Source: Candidatus Accumulibacter necessarius
GTDB taxonomy: Bacteria > Pseudomonadota > Gammaproteobacteria > Burkholderiales > Rhodocyclaceae
Length of the DNA stretch: 64,000 nucleotides
NCBI GenBank assembly: GCA_017302435.1
Contig: JAFLDL010000004.1
Coordinates: 1-64,000 of the forward strand
Reading direction: 5' to 3'
A model generated the notes under the pieces. It did not search any database. It was not told the DNA's origin and was given only the letters and a program-made list of their open reading frames with translations. Positions within the stretch are counted from its first letter, which is position 1; every line of letters begins with the position of its first letter. Positions 9,111 through 18,736 of the stretch are shown piece after piece. Position numbers and translations under genes: made by a program.

Positions 9111-9238
9111 GGTCGCCAGCCCGCTCTGACTGCGCCATGCCGTAAGCCCGTCCGCCAATGCTTTCAAAGACCGTGAAATCCTGCACAATGGCCGCCTTTC
9201 TCCCCGGCCGCAGCGGTTTTGCGGCGGAAAGCTCTGAC

Positions 9239-10153
9239 ATGTCGCACCGCCGTGCGGTTGCCCTGATGGTACTGGTCACTTTGCTCTGGAGCATCGCCGG
9301 GGTGGTTTCGCGCCACCTAGATGCCGCCGCCACCTTCGAGGTCACTTTCTGGCGAAGCCTGTTCAATGCGCTGGCCCTGAGTATCGCCCTGACCCTCATG
9401 CGTGGCTCCGGGCTGTGGCGTAGCCTGCTGTGGGCACCGTGGCCGGTGTGGTTCTCGGGTGTGTGCTGGTCGGTGATGTTCACCGCCTTCATGCTGGCGA
9501 TCACGCTCACTACGGTTGCCAACGTCCTGGTGACGATGGCCGTCGGCCCCTTGATGACGGCCTTGTTCACCCGGGTTTTCCTGCATCACCGGCTGCCGGC
9601 CAGGACCTGGCTGGCAATCGCGGTGGCCGGCGTCGGCATCGCCTGGATGTTCTGGCAGGAGGCGCGGACCGGCCTTTCGCTGACCGGAACCCTGGTCGCT
9701 CTGGCGGTGCCGCTGGCCGCGGCGCTCAACTTCACAACCCTGCAGCATGTCGGTCGTCGTCAGATCGGTCAGGAAAAGACGCTTCGCTACGACATGTTGC
9801 CGGCGGTGCTGATCGGTGCCGTGCTGTCAGCCGCCTTTACCTTGCCGATGGCCTATCCCCTGCAGGCCTCTAGCCACGACCTCGGTCTGCTGGCCCTGCT
9901 CGGCGTCGTTCAACTGGCGATTCCCTGTCTGCTGGTCGTACGCCTGTCACGCGAGCTGCCGGCACCCGAAATTGCCCTGCTCGGTCTACTTGAAGTGGTA
10001 TTCGGCGTTACCTGGGCGTGGCTTGGCGCCGGCGAACAGCCAGGAGCCAGCACGCTGATCGGTGGCGTCCTTGTCCTTGGCGCACTGGTGGTCAACGAGG
10101 CGCTGGCTCTGCTCGGGCCAGGCGGCAAGGTGCAGCCGGGAGCGCGGCGGTGA
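9239..10153 (+). CDS. DMT-superfamily (EamA) transporter
   Basis: An inner-membrane protein of about 304 residues with ten predicted hydrophobic segments in two EamA repeats (about 10-140 and 155-285). The start MSHRRAVALMVLVTLLWSIAGVVSRHL is typical of drug/metabolite exporters. I choose the ATG at 9239 because it has a GGAAAG site about 8 nt upstream and begins just before the first membrane helix. An in-frame ATG at 9188 is possible. The substrate is unknown. It stands alone downstream of the sensor relic. Confidence 0.85.
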   Translation: MSHRRAVALMVLVTLLWSIAGVVSRHLDAAATFEVTFWRSLFNALALSIALTLMRGSGLWRSLLWAPWPVWFSGVCWSVMFTAFMLAITLTTVANVLVTMAVGPLMTALFTRVFLHHRLPARTWLAIAVAGVGIAWMFWQEARTGLSLTGTLVALAVPLAAALNFTTLQHVGRRQIGQEKTLRYDMLPAVLIGAVLSAAFTLPMAYPLQASSHDLGLLALLGVVQLAIPCLLVVRLSRELPAPEIALLGLLEVVFGVTWAWLGAGEQPGASTLIGGVLVLGALVVNEALALLGPGGKVQPGARR

Positions 10154-10261
10154 AAGTGGTATCGTGCGACGGGAAGCCCCTGGCCCGATGACGCAGGCAA
10201 AGCGTCAGGGTGATTTCCTTCCCTGAGCGGACGCGCCAGCGACTTCGAACCGTCCCCCCGA

Positions 10262-10864
10262 TCACGCCGCCATGTAGCGGCCGGGCCGGTGGTTGATCGC
10301 CAGCGTCAGGTTCAAGGCGGCGGCACCGACCAGCGAGACCAGGATGCGGTCGGGCGGCAAGACGGTCAGCGACGTACCGATGATGAGGACGTCGATGGCT
10401 AGCTGGACGTAGCCGGCACGCCAGCCGAAGCGTTCCTGCAACCAGTGGACCAGTATGTTCAGTCCGCCGAGGCTGGCCTGGTGGCGGAACAGGATGATCA
10501 TCGCGACTCCGGCGAGCAGCCCGCCCATGATCGCCGCATAGAGCGGATCAAGCGCGCCGAAGCCGACGACCCGAGGCAGCAGGTCGGTGGCGGTCGATAG
10601 CAGCGCAATCGCGCACAGCGTCTTGAGCGCAAAGGCACGACCGACCTTGAACCAGGCGAGCGCCATGAAGGGAACGTTGATGGCAAAGAACAGCTTGCCG
10701 AGACCGACGCCGCTGGCATAGTGCGCGAGAAAAGCGAGGCCGACCGTGCCGCCGGTGATCAGCCCGGCCTGCTTGAGCAGGCCGAGACCGAGCGAACCGA
10801 CCAGCGCCGCCGCGAGCAGCGCCTGGGCGTCTTCGAACAGGCTGTGACGAAGTGGCGCGTTCAT
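10262..10864 (-). CDS. YitT family membrane protein (DUF161)
   Basis: A 200-residue protein with five or six hydrophobic segments. The motif LLKQAGLITGGTVGLAFLAHYASG (about 29-52), with GGLNILVHWLQERFGWRAG later (about 133-151), is the conserved YitT/DUF161 pattern. The C-terminal DUF2179 cytoplasmic domain seen in longer members is absent, as is common in proteobacteria. Function is unproven. It lies 28 nt downstream of the MBL gene on the same strand, so it could be co-transcribed with the CHAT-MBL module, though the family is widespread outside such modules. Confidence 0.82.
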   Translation of the reverse strand: MNAPLRHSLFEDAQALLAAALVGSLGLGLLKQAGLITGGTVGLAFLAHYASGVGLGKLFFAINVPFMALAWFKVGRAFALKTLCAIALLSTATDLLPRVVGFGALDPLYAAIMGGLLAGVAMIILFRHQASLGGLNILVHWLQERFGWRAGYVQLAIDVLIIGTSLTVLPPDRILVSLVGAAALNLTLAINHRPGRYMAA

Positions 10865-10892
10865 GCGCGGCTGCCTGATGCCTCTCGGTTAC

Positions 10893-12029
10893 TCAACGGG
10901 CGAGGCCGGTGGACAGGTCAAGCTGAATGCCTTCACCATCGTCCGCCGGATAGCGCGTCGAATACCCGTGCTTGCGCTGCAAGCCGAGTGCCGCCCACGT
11001 TTCGTTGAACTCGCTGCGGTAATTGAAGTGCAGCTTGACACCGGCGCCACCGTCTTGAATCACGCGCGCAATGGCTTCGCTGTCCGGATGCCTGAACTGC
11101 TTGCCGTTGGTCGACACCAGCCAGTTCTCGCATTGCACAGCCCGGACCAACTCAACGCTGGTGTTGCCACGGCTGCCATGATGCGACATCTTGACGGCGT
11201 CGAGCCGCAACCTCCCGGGCGAGTTGCCCGGCAAGCGGGCGAGCGCGTCGAGCATGACCGGCGCGAAGGCGTCGCCAGACAGCAGGGCGCGCCGGCCCGC
11301 GTATTCCGCCAACAGGGCAATGCTGGTCCCGTTGGGCGCGGCGCGATCGGGCTTGAAGGCCCTGGCGGCAAGCTGGCCGACATCGGGGTCGCCCAGCAGA
11401 TCGTCCTCTTCCCTCGGCTCCTCGACCTCGTCGAGCCGGGTGCGGTCGTCGACGGTGGCTGCGCCGGCGACGATTCCCGCCTTGCGGCAGGCGGCGTCCC
11501 ACGCCGGCCGTAGCCGATCGAGCTGGCCCTGGAAGGGAGAGAGCAGCGTCAGCTTCATGCCGCCCGGCAATTGCCGCAGGACTTGCAGCGGACCCGATTC
11601 GGGCACCACCAGGGCGCCACCCTGGACAGCGGCATTCCACTTGGCAGCCCCGTTGGCGACGATCAGCTCCGTCAGCACCTCGCCCTGCAAGGGCCCAAGG
11701 ATATCCTCGGCCTCGGGCCGCGGTACGACACCGCCAGGCGTCAGGTGCACGTAGCCGTTGAACCAGATCTCGCCGAAAGTGACCCCGAGTTCCTGTTGCT
11801 GGCGCAACAGTTCGAGCGCACCACCGATATGGTCTGCGTCGACGTGCGTGATGACCAGCAGTTCGAAATGTCGATCGCTCTCCCGAAGGGCGAGGATGCG
11901 CTCGCGGAGGCGTGGGAACACGGCACTGGTGCCGCAGTCGATCAGCAGGCGATGCCGACGCCGCAGGCGGCCGTATTCGATCCAGATCGCATCACCGTAC
12001 TCAGCCGGCAGCAGGTCAATTCGGAACAT
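10893..12029 (-). CDS. ComEC-like metallo-beta-lactamase-fold hydrolase
   Basis: A soluble 378-residue protein. The metal site reads ITHVDADHIGG (His62, Asp64, Asp66, His67), i.e. HxDxDH as in the ComEC/Rec2 MBL domain rather than the classic HxHxDH. The later KMSHHGSRGNTS (about residue 281) matches the ComEC HHGS block. There is no signal peptide or membrane segment, so it is a stand-alone cytoplasmic version, perhaps a nuclease or phosphodiesterase. An insertion rich in Glu/Asp (about 200-225) separates the two halves. It begins 21 nt after the CHAT gene with its own ribosome site, so the two form an operon and presumably work together. Substrate unknown. Confidence 0.85.
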   Translation of the reverse strand: MFRIDLLPAEYGDAIWIEYGRLRRRHRLLIDCGTSAVFPRLRERILALRESDRHFELLVITHVDADHIGGALELLRQQQELGVTFGEIWFNGYVHLTPGGVVPRPEAEDILGPLQGEVLTELIVANGAAKWNAAVQGGALVVPESGPLQVLRQLPGGMKLTLLSPFQGQLDRLRPAWDAACRKAGIVAGAATVDDRTRLDEVEEPREEDDLLGDPDVGQLAARAFKPDRAAPNGTSIALLAEYAGRRALLSGDAFAPVMLDALARLPGNSPGRLRLDAVKMSHHGSRGNTSVELVRAVQCENWLVSTNGKQFRHPDSEAIARVIQDGGAGVKLHFNYRSEFNETWAALGLQRKHGYSTRYPADDGEGIQLDLSTGLAR

Positions 12030-12050
12030 TCCGAGGTCCTCCAGGGTCGT

Positions 12051-14744
12051 TCAGAGACGCCAGCCGACGTCGCCATAGGCGGTCAGGCTGAGTACAAAGC
12101 CGTCGCCGCCCGCGAGCAGTCGGCGCTTGGTCTGCAGAAATACTTCGCCGAAGGTGCGTTGGCTACCGGCAGCCGCTTTCAGTCCGTCCAGCAACTCACC
12201 GACGAAGGCCACCGCACGCCGACCGCGAATGGTCGCCAGCGTGCCGATCACCAGCGCCGCCTGCTCGCGCTTGAAGGCCTCGACGAAGTTCAGGAAGGGC
12301 ACATCGGTCAGTTGCGTGCTGCAGCCCAGCAGCAACACCACCGGCGTCGACGCCGCCGGGCCCGTCACGTAGGTGCTTTCGAGCTCAGGATAAGTCAGCA
12401 GAACACCACCGATCTCCAGGCCGCTGATGCCGGGGTGTGCCGGGTCTTCCTGCGAATGCGGCAGCAGGAGCAGGAGCGACGGTGAGTCGGCCTCGACCGC
12501 GCTTTCCCACTCGTCCCAGTCCTTGACCGTCCGTGCGCTGGTCGCGACGCGGCGAACGGCGTCAATAATGCCGCCGGGATCGGTCAGATCCTGCGCCCGC
12601 ACCTTGCTGCTGGCACCGACCAGCACCGACTTGAAGACATCGAGGTGGTTTGCGCCGGGTTGCGGCACGCTGATCGTGTAGTCGGCGCCGGCCGGCGGCG
12701 TCAGGCTCGGTTGTCTTTCGATGACGCAGCTGAAGCCCCAGAAACGCAGCGGACAGAGATACTGGCGGTCGTCACGATGCGCACAGCTGGCGTGACTGGC
12801 CTCTCCCAGCAGGGCAGCACGAGCGTTCGGGCACAGTTGTGCGGCCGCTTTCGGCAACGGCGCGCTGTAGAGGATTTCAACCGGCAACCAGGCGCCCGAG
12901 CGTGCCTCGACGATCTGGATGCGTGCGCCCTCCGGTACCCTGCCCTGCAGTTCGGCCGGCATCGGCTTGAGGATGGCGCGCCCGTAACGCGCCAGATCGT
13001 CGAACAGTTTCAACAGCGCCGGATCGTCGAGCGTACCGCGCGGGGCCGGGAAAGTGGCCTCCGCCGAGAGCAGTGCCTTGACCTCACTGACCAGCCGGTC
13101 GATGCCCAGTGGCTCGCGGAAGCTGACCTCCGAGCCGACGACGGTCGTGAACCCCGCCTGGCCCGTGCGGTCATGGTTGATGACGATGGCCGCATCAAAG
13201 GGCTGATCATGCCAGGCCGGATCAAAGCCCGGCGAAACGACGTTCTCGACCTCGAGGGCGAAGCGGCGATCTGCCGGGCCAAGCGGCGAGGACAAGAGCA
13301 GCGTCTGGATCACCCGGTTCTCGTGCGTGATCAGGATGCGCGCCCGATACTCGTCCCGCACGCCATGGGTACGAAAACTGAAGCTGCAGGGGAGGCTGTC
13401 GCCGTGCGGCGGCAGAAAGAGGCGACCCTGCTGCGGCGTATGCAAGCGACCGCTGGCCGTACGCACCAGAGGCACGAAGAACACGTCGAGCCAGTGTCCG
13501 TCGCTGGCCTGCGGCAGGCGTTCGCTCGGGAAGACGTCGGACGCGGCCTCCGTTTCCGCTCGCGGTAGTCCGATGTTCAGCGCGATCTGGTAGGCGCGGT
13601 CAGCGACAAGTCTATCCTCGACCCGGGTCGGCGCCGCGGCTGCGCTCACGTCCATGAGGCTGAAATTGACGCGGCGCTGGTCATGCGCAGGCGATTCCTG
13701 CGCGCCCCTCGGCTGCGCTGTCGACGTTGTCACCAGGCCGCGCAGCCGTTCCCCTTCGCTTCCGGCAGACGCGGCAACGCGGGCGCTGTTCGCCAGCCGT
13801 CGCGACGCGATCAGCAGCGGTGGCCCGACCGTTTCTGCCTGCTGCACTGCCTGAACCGCGCGCAGCAGCGCGACGTCGAGCGGCAAGCCTTGCGCAAGCT
13901 GCTCGATCAGCCCAGCGAACCACGCGCCCTGGTGGTCGAAATCGATGTGCAAGATGGCGACGCCACCCGTGAGCACTTCGCTGCGCATCGCACCAGCCAG
14001 CGGCATGATGCGCTCGGCGGAAACGCCTGCACCACCAATCAGCAGCACGCAGTCGGCACGCAGGCGCCGGGGCTGCAGAAGCACGCGCGCAAGACCTTGG
14101 CGCAGGTCATCCGGCAACAGCAGCAGGTCGCAGTCCTCGTCCGAGCGCTCGAGATCAACCCATCGGACCAGACTGGCCCGCTGCCCCACGCTCAGTTGCT
14201 CGGCGAGATCCGAGGAGTGCGCATCGCCGAACATGCCGACGCGTAGCGGCCACTCCCGGACCACCGGTCGATCGGGTTCGTCCACCCGCACGTAAGCGGC
14301 ACTCGCGAAGCCATCGCCACTACCGAGCAGAAGGTTGATCAGCCACAGGACGTCGGGTACCGTATGACGCAACTTGCTGACGACCGCGGGATCAAGCTCG
14401 AAGCGTAACCGGCGCGGAGCGGGCGAGGCTGCGTGACAACCCTCGTTCCCGGCCCCGCCGTCGTTCCACCAGTGCGCCAGGCGTTCCCAAGCGGCCAGGA
14501 ACTCCTCGGCTGCCCGCACACCGGCGCCCCGCCCCGCGATCGCGTCGACCAGTTGCGCCAGGTACTGCAGGCGCAGCACGACAGCATCCTGCCCGGCGCT
14601 GCGCATCACTCGCGCGGCGTCGATGACCGCCTGCTCCGCCAGCGCATCCTTGCGCAGACCCAGCGCCGCAACCGCTGCGATGGCCTTGGCAAAGCACTCA
14701 TGCGGCAAGCTTGCACCCCAGGCCCCGAACAACGATCGGCTCAT
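12051..14744 (-). CDS. CHAT-domain (caspase-like) protein, large
   Basis: An 897-residue protein with AGGAG-type purines just before the ATG. The C-terminal ~170 residues form a CHAT peptidase-like domain: the catalytic-type His763 is in LLLLLPHSQED, and Cys808 is in VVLLLGCSTQL, 45 residues later, in the expected order and context. It is followed by FVEAFKREQAALVIGTLATIRG, the typical 'gA..vigtl..v' helix-strand. The front ~700 residues match no domain I can name. A segment at about 235-290 (DCVLLIGGAGVSAERIMPL, later LAQGLPLDVALLRAVQAV) resembles the accessory Rossmann-like part seen before CHAT domains. There are no membrane segments. CHAT proteins in conflict systems cleave partners on activation. 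The paired MBL protein is the obvious partner or second effector. Confidence 0.8.
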   Translation of the reverse strand: MSRSLFGAWGASLPHECFAKAIAAVAALGLRKDALAEQAVIDAARVMRSAGQDAVVLRLQYLAQLVDAIAGRGAGVRAAEEFLAAWERLAHWWNDGGAGNEGCHAASPAPRRLRFELDPAVVSKLRHTVPDVLWLINLLLGSGDGFASAAYVRVDEPDRPVVREWPLRVGMFGDAHSSDLAEQLSVGQRASLVRWVDLERSDEDCDLLLLPDDLRQGLARVLLQPRRLRADCVLLIGGAGVSAERIMPLAGAMRSEVLTGGVAILHIDFDHQGAWFAGLIEQLAQGLPLDVALLRAVQAVQQAETVGPPLLIASRRLANSARVAASAGSEGERLRGLVTTSTAQPRGAQESPAHDQRRVNFSLMDVSAAAAPTRVEDRLVADRAYQIALNIGLPRAETEAASDVFPSERLPQASDGHWLDVFFVPLVRTASGRLHTPQQGRLFLPPHGDSLPCSFSFRTHGVRDEYRARILITHENRVIQTLLLSSPLGPADRRFALEVENVVSPGFDPAWHDQPFDAAIVINHDRTGQAGFTTVVGSEVSFREPLGIDRLVSEVKALLSAEATFPAPRGTLDDPALLKLFDDLARYGRAILKPMPAELQGRVPEGARIQIVEARSGAWLPVEILYSAPLPKAAAQLCPNARAALLGEASHASCAHRDDRQYLCPLRFWGFSCVIERQPSLTPPAGADYTISVPQPGANHLDVFKSVLVGASSKVRAQDLTDPGGIIDAVRRVATSARTVKDWDEWESAVEADSPSLLLLLPHSQEDPAHPGISGLEIGGVLLTYPELESTYVTGPAASTPVVLLLGCSTQLTDVPFLNFVEAFKREQAALVIGTLATIRGRRAVAFVGELLDGLKAAAGSQRTFGEVFLQTKRRLLAGGDGFVLSLTAYGDVGWRL

Positions 14745-15266
14745 CTTCCTGCTCCTTTCCCAGACGCCTCTCGAGTTTGCGACGCACGCGGCTGTCGCTC
14801 CGCCCTCCTTCGTCGCGCCGCAGACAAGGCGAGAACACCCTCGCGGCCTACCTGCGAGCCAGCAACCGCCCGGCCGAAAAGCGATTCCGGGGCAAGCTCT
14901 TTGCCCTTGTCCCGAAATGGCCCGCCTGGCAGCTGCTCGAGCCTGTGCCCGACATACCGAGTTCAGTCACTATACGGGATTTAGCCTGAAAACCGCAGCA
15001 GGGGCGTCCGATCGCGGTTGTCGCTCGAAAACTCCGTGACAGCAGGTGAAGACCAGGGACATCGCGCGGGATGGACCCGCTACAATCGCGCCACCGCCTT
15101 CAAAGCGCTGAAGCAGCGACGGAGGCGACCCTGCCAGCGATCAGCGATGGCCACGCGGCGCCTGCGCCTGCAGGCCGACCCCCTGGCGCGCGGTCAGTCA
15201 CGGCAGGAACAAGGTATCCTGGACACTCAAGCCAGAGACCACCACCCCATTGAGAAAGGAAAGCGC
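14745..15266. other. intergenic region upstream of the CHAT gene and the nitroreductase gene
   Basis: 522 bp between two divergent genes. Open frames in it are GC-rich shadows without domains. It must hold the promoter of the CHAT-MBL operon and of the nitroreductase gene. TACAAT at about 15091 is one possible -10 for the plus strand. No repeat or RNA gene seen. Confidence 0.45.
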
Positions 15267-15854
15267 ATGTCTGCTCTGAGCACCGACGCCCTCGACCAAC
15301 TTTTCGTGCACGCACGGACGTACAATGGTTTCAGGTCTGAGCCAATCCCGGAGGCCACCCTGCGCCGCCTTTACGACCTGATGAAGTGGGGGCCGACCTC
15401 GATGAACTGTCAGCCGGCCAGGCTGGTTTTTGTCACCACGCCGGAAGGCAAGGCCAAGCTCGCGCCGGCGCTTTCCCCCGGCAACCTCGACAAGACGCTG
15501 GCCGCCCCGGCGACCGTGATCATCGCCACCGACAGCCGTTTCTACGAGCACCTGCCAACAATGTTCCCGGCTTATGACGCCAGGCCGATGTTCGAAGCCA
15601 ACGCTGAACTCGCTGCCAGCACCGCCTTCCGCAACGGGACGCTGCAGGGTGCCTACCTGATCGTCGCCGCCCGCGCGCTCGGCCTCGACTGTGGCCCGAT
15701 GTCCGGCTTTGACGCGGGCAAGGTCAATGCCGCCTTCTTCCCGGACGGGCGCTGCCAGGCCAATTTCCTCTGCAACCTGGGCATCGGTGATCCCGCCAGT
15801 CTCCATCCACGGGGGCAACGGTTGAGTTTCGAGGAGGCCTGCCAGATCGCCTGA
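15267..15854 (+). CDS. nitroreductase-family protein, RutE/HadB type
   Basis: A 195-residue flavin-dependent reductase. The ATG at 15267 has GAAAGGAAA just upstream, and the longer open frame before it has no family similarity. The motifs [42 protein letters not shown] and [19 protein letters not shown] define the RutE/HadB group (malonic-semialdehyde reductase-like NADPH oxidoreductases), which bind FMN as dimers. No other pyrimidine-degradation (rut) gene is adjacent, so a general nitro- or enone-reductase role is equally possible. Confidence 0.85.
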   Translation: MSALSTDALDQLFVHARTYNGFRSEPIPEATLRRLYDLMKWGPTSMNCQPARLVFVTTPEGKAKLAPALSPGNLDKTLAAPATVIIATDSRFYEHLPTMFPAYDARPMFEANAELAASTAFRNGTLQGAYLIVAARALGLDCGPMSGFDAGKVNAAFFPDGRCQANFLCNLGIGDPASLHPRGQRLSFEEACQIA

Positions 15855-16236
15855 CCGATCAGGGTCGTCTGCCGCAGGGGGTGAACCAAGACGTTTCAAC
15901 GCAAGGCCTCTGCACCCGCCGCAACAGGATTTTTTCATGCGCAGAAAACGGTTGTGGTGACCGAAAAACAGCTCGTGTCCAACCCTGGTCAGCGGGCCTG
16001 CGGCCAGTTCGCGAAAATGGGCAGACCTTCCGCCGACGACCGACCTGCTGCCGAAAGAAAACCGGGCGCTGCCGGTTGATGCGGTTCGACAGCCATTCGT
16101 TACTCCGGATATACTGCCAGCAAGGTTGCATGACAGGCGCCGTTGACGCGGGCGGCAGGCCTCAGCCCAGTTGTGAGCAGGTGCAGACCACCATCTGACC
16201 ACAGCGAGGGTCCGTTTCACCAGCCAGGAGCGACAG
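15855..16236. other. intergenic region, no gene seen
   Basis: 382 bp between two plus-strand genes. A 90-codon minus-strand frame (15859-16131) has no domain, is rich in Arg/Trp/Cys as shadow frames in GC-rich DNA are, and I do not accept it. No strong hairpin or promoter noticed. Confidence 0.4.
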
Positions 16237-17910
16237 GTGGACAAGTTTTCCAGCAAATTGCGGATCGGCGAAAAGATTGGCGTCGGTTTTGCTCTCGTCG
16301 GCTTGCTGTTCGTCGGCGTCGTCTGGCACGATCACCGGACCCTCAGGGCGGTATTGGGCGATTACCATCAACTCCAGGCCGTTTTCGAAGTCCGCAAGTC
16401 GCTGGCGCTTGAGATGGAAATCGAGATGGCCGCCGCACGCGATGCGGAAAAGAGCTTCCTCATCCAGCGTCAGGAACGTTTTGCCAGTGAAGTCGACCAG
16501 CGGCTGCAGAACCTGCACGAAAAGGTGACCGCGCTGGCGGCGGTTGATCAGCAGTCCCGCCAGACGGCCGACGAGATCCGGAGACTGCTGACGACCTACG
16601 AGGAAAGCTTCCATGCCGTGGCCGACGCCTGGCGGAGCATGGGTCTCGACGAGAACTCCGGGATCCAGGGCGCCTTCCGGGAAAAGATTCATCGGCTGCA
16701 CGAACTCTCCGCCCAGTACAAGGTGGACCACCTGCACACTGTTCTGCTGCAAATTCGCCGTGGCGAAAAGGACCTGGCCTTGCGACAGGATCCGGCCTAC
16801 CGCGAGCGTGTTCGGACCATGATCCCCGAGTTTCGTCAACTGATCGAGCGATCCGAACTGCCGGACACGACCAAGCAGAAGCTGCTGGCCGAGTTGGCCA
16901 TCTATGCAAGAACCTTCGAATCCTATGCCGAGAGTGTGCTCAGAGCAGACAAGGTCGGCGGCGGCACGGGACCGTTCCGGGATGCGGCGCACCGCATGGA
17001 GGCAATTCTCGATGCCCACCGCGTCCCCAATCTGGAGATCAGCGTCCTCAAGCTGCGCCGCTGGGAGAAGGACTTCCTCCTCCGTGGCGGCGAGCTCTAT
17101 CCGTCAATGCTGGTGGAAACCGCCAGGACGATGCGGGCCCAGATCGCCGAATCGCCCCTACCCGTTGCCGACAAGGCACTCCTCATCAGCCTGCTGCGCG
17201 ATTACCAGAGAAGTTTCCTGGTTCTGGTATCACAACGCGCCAGCATCGTGACGCTGACCCGTGAGATGGACGCTGCCGCCGACCAGGTCGCGCCGCTGAT
17301 CAAGGCCAACGCCGACCAGGCGAATCAGATGATGGCCGCCCGTGTCGCCGAAATCGCCGAGACCTCGCAGGCGAGCGTCCGGCTGGGCCTGATAGTCACC
17401 GCCTGTGCCATCGCTCTCGGCATCCTCTTGGCAGTCTTCATCACCGCGCGCATCGTTCGCCCGGTACGGCAGATGGCCGGGCTGCTCGACGATCTGGCCT
17501 ACGGCACACCGACGGCACGGGTGCCGACGGTTCCCGGTGGACGCAACGAAATCAACGCCATGGCAGAATCACTGAATGCGTTGCTCGATCACCGGGCGAC
17601 CTTCCTCGGCTGGTGGAAGGCATCGATGGCTGAACTGAACGCCAAACGCGACCTTGACAGCGCCACGAGCGAAACGGCACGCGACGAGGCCATTACCGAG
17701 CTGCGTGCGGCCAGCATCGCCAAGGTGCAGCAACTCAACGCCATTCGCGGCCGTCTGATGCTGCACGCCCGACGCATGGTCGACGTCTCGCAGCGCATAG
17801 GCTCTGCCGGTGGCATCCCGCCAGAAGACGCAAAAGCCCTTGAACACGCTGCTCAGGGCATGGAAACGCTGCTTGAAGTCCTCACGGTGGAAGAGACACC
17901 GTCCGCTTGA
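16237..17910 (+). CDS. HAMP-domain membrane sensor with a long helical periplasmic domain, no output domain
   Basis: 557 residues, GTG start with GGAG 8 nt upstream. TM1 is at about 13-30. A long helical periplasmic domain follows (about 31-385), and TM2 is at about 387-411 (LGLIVTACAIALGILLAVFITA). HAMP (about 411-462) comes next, then a coiled-coil tail of about 95 residues ending at 557. The periplasmic domain contains three related motifs, RDAEKSFLIQ, RRGEKDLALRQ and RRWEKDFLLRG, resembling the helical bimodular (HBM) sensors of chemoreceptors and kinases. A methyl-accepting signalling tip, kinase or GGDEF domain would normally follow HAMP, but none is present and the frame is not broken. 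The tail (ELRAASIAKVQQLNAIRGRL) is not a known catalytic domain. It may signal through a separate partner. Confidence 0.75.
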   Translation: MDKFSSKLRIGEKIGVGFALVGLLFVGVVWHDHRTLRAVLGDYHQLQAVFEVRKSLALEMEIEMAAARDAEKSFLIQRQERFASEVDQRLQNLHEKVTALAAVDQQSRQTADEIRRLLTTYEESFHAVADAWRSMGLDENSGIQGAFREKIHRLHELSAQYKVDHLHTVLLQIRRGEKDLALRQDPAYRERVRTMIPEFRQLIERSELPDTTKQKLLAELAIYARTFESYAESVLRADKVGGGTGPFRDAAHRMEAILDAHRVPNLEISVLKLRRWEKDFLLRGGELYPSMLVETARTMRAQIAESPLPVADKALLISLLRDYQRSFLVLVSQRASIVTLTREMDAAADQVAPLIKANADQANQMMAARVAEIAETSQASVRLGLIVTACAIALGILLAVFITARIVRPVRQMAGLLDDLAYGTPTARVPTVPGGRNEINAMAESLNALLDHRATFLGWWKASMAELNAKRDLDSATSETARDEAITELRAASIAKVQQLNAIRGRLMLHARRMVDVSQRIGSAGGIPPEDAKALEHAAQGMETLLEVLTVEETPSA

Positions 17911-17965
17911 CTGACGACTAGACCGGGCCCTCGGCTGAATTCAGCGGCCGCCATTCAGCTTCCCC

Positions 17966-18736
17966 TTACCGCAAACCCTCCTCGGCCGCGCCGTGCCGGG
18001 GTACCGACGCCCGCAGATCAGTCCACTGCCCCCCGAATCGCCCTTCGATAGGCTTGAAGTTTGCCTTGTAGGCCATCTTCCGGCTGTCCCGAATCCAGTA
18101 ACCCAGATACAGGTACGGCAGTCGATTGGCGACGCACTGGGCAATCTGCCAGACGATGTTGTAGGTACCGAAACTCGCTGCCGGGAGATCCGGATCGTAG
18201 AACGTGTAGACGGAAGACAGGCCGTCATTGAGGACATCGACGATGCTGACCATGCGCAGGACGCCGTTGTCGGTGAATTCGATCAGACGGGTGTCCACAC
18301 GGCTTTGCAGCAGGAAGTGGGTGTACTGCTCGTGGCTATCCTGGTCCATACCACCGCCCGAGTGCCTGGCTGACTGGTAGCGCAGGTAGAGCTGGTAGTG
18401 TTCGTCACGAAAGCAGAGCGGCAGTTCCTGCGCCTGCAAACCGGCGTGCATCCTGATGCTGCGGCGCTGGCTGCGCGTCGGCTCGAAGCGGTCGACCGGG
18501 ACGCGTACCGGGACGCAGGCGTGGCACTCGTCGCACTTCGGCCGGTAGGTGAACACGCCGCTGCGTCGAAAACCGCTGCGTACGAGTTCGCCGTAGACCT
18601 CGGTCGTGATCAGATGGCTGGGCGTGGCGACCTGCGAGCGAGCGCGCTCCCCCGGCAGGTAGCTGCAGGCGTAGGGCGCCGTGGCATAGAACTGCAGCAG
18701 CGAGAATGGCAGGTCAGAGTCGTTCAGTCGCGACAT
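17966..18736 (-). CDS. bpt: aspartate/glutamate leucyltransferase Bpt
   Basis: A 256-residue aminoacyl-tRNA-protein transferase of the N-end rule, which transfers leucine from Leu-tRNA to N-terminal Asp/Glu. The family signature [18 protein letters not shown] (about residues 64-81) carries the paired cysteines, and the C-terminal half has [20 protein letters not shown], typical of Bpt/Ate proteins. The start overlaps the aat stop by 23 nt, so the two transferases are translationally coupled and both feed substrates to ClpS/ClpAP. Confidence 0.93.
   Translation of the reverse strand: MSRLNDSDLPFSLLQFYATAPYACSYLPGERARSQVATPSHLITTEVYGELVRSGFRRSGVFTYRPKCDECHACVPVRVPVDRFEPTRSQRRSIRMHAGLQAQELPLCFRDEHYQLYLRYQSARHSGGGMDQDSHEQYTHFLLQSRVDTRLIEFTDNGVLRMVSIVDVLNDGLSSVYTFYDPDLPAASFGTYNIVWQIAQCVANRLPYLYLGYWIRDSRKMAYKANFKPIEGRFGGQWTDLRASVPRHGAAEEGLR

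Noticed and set aside
15859..16131. 90-codon minus-strand ORF between the nitroreductase and the HAMP gene
   Set aside because: No ribosome site or domain, and composition like a shadow frame.
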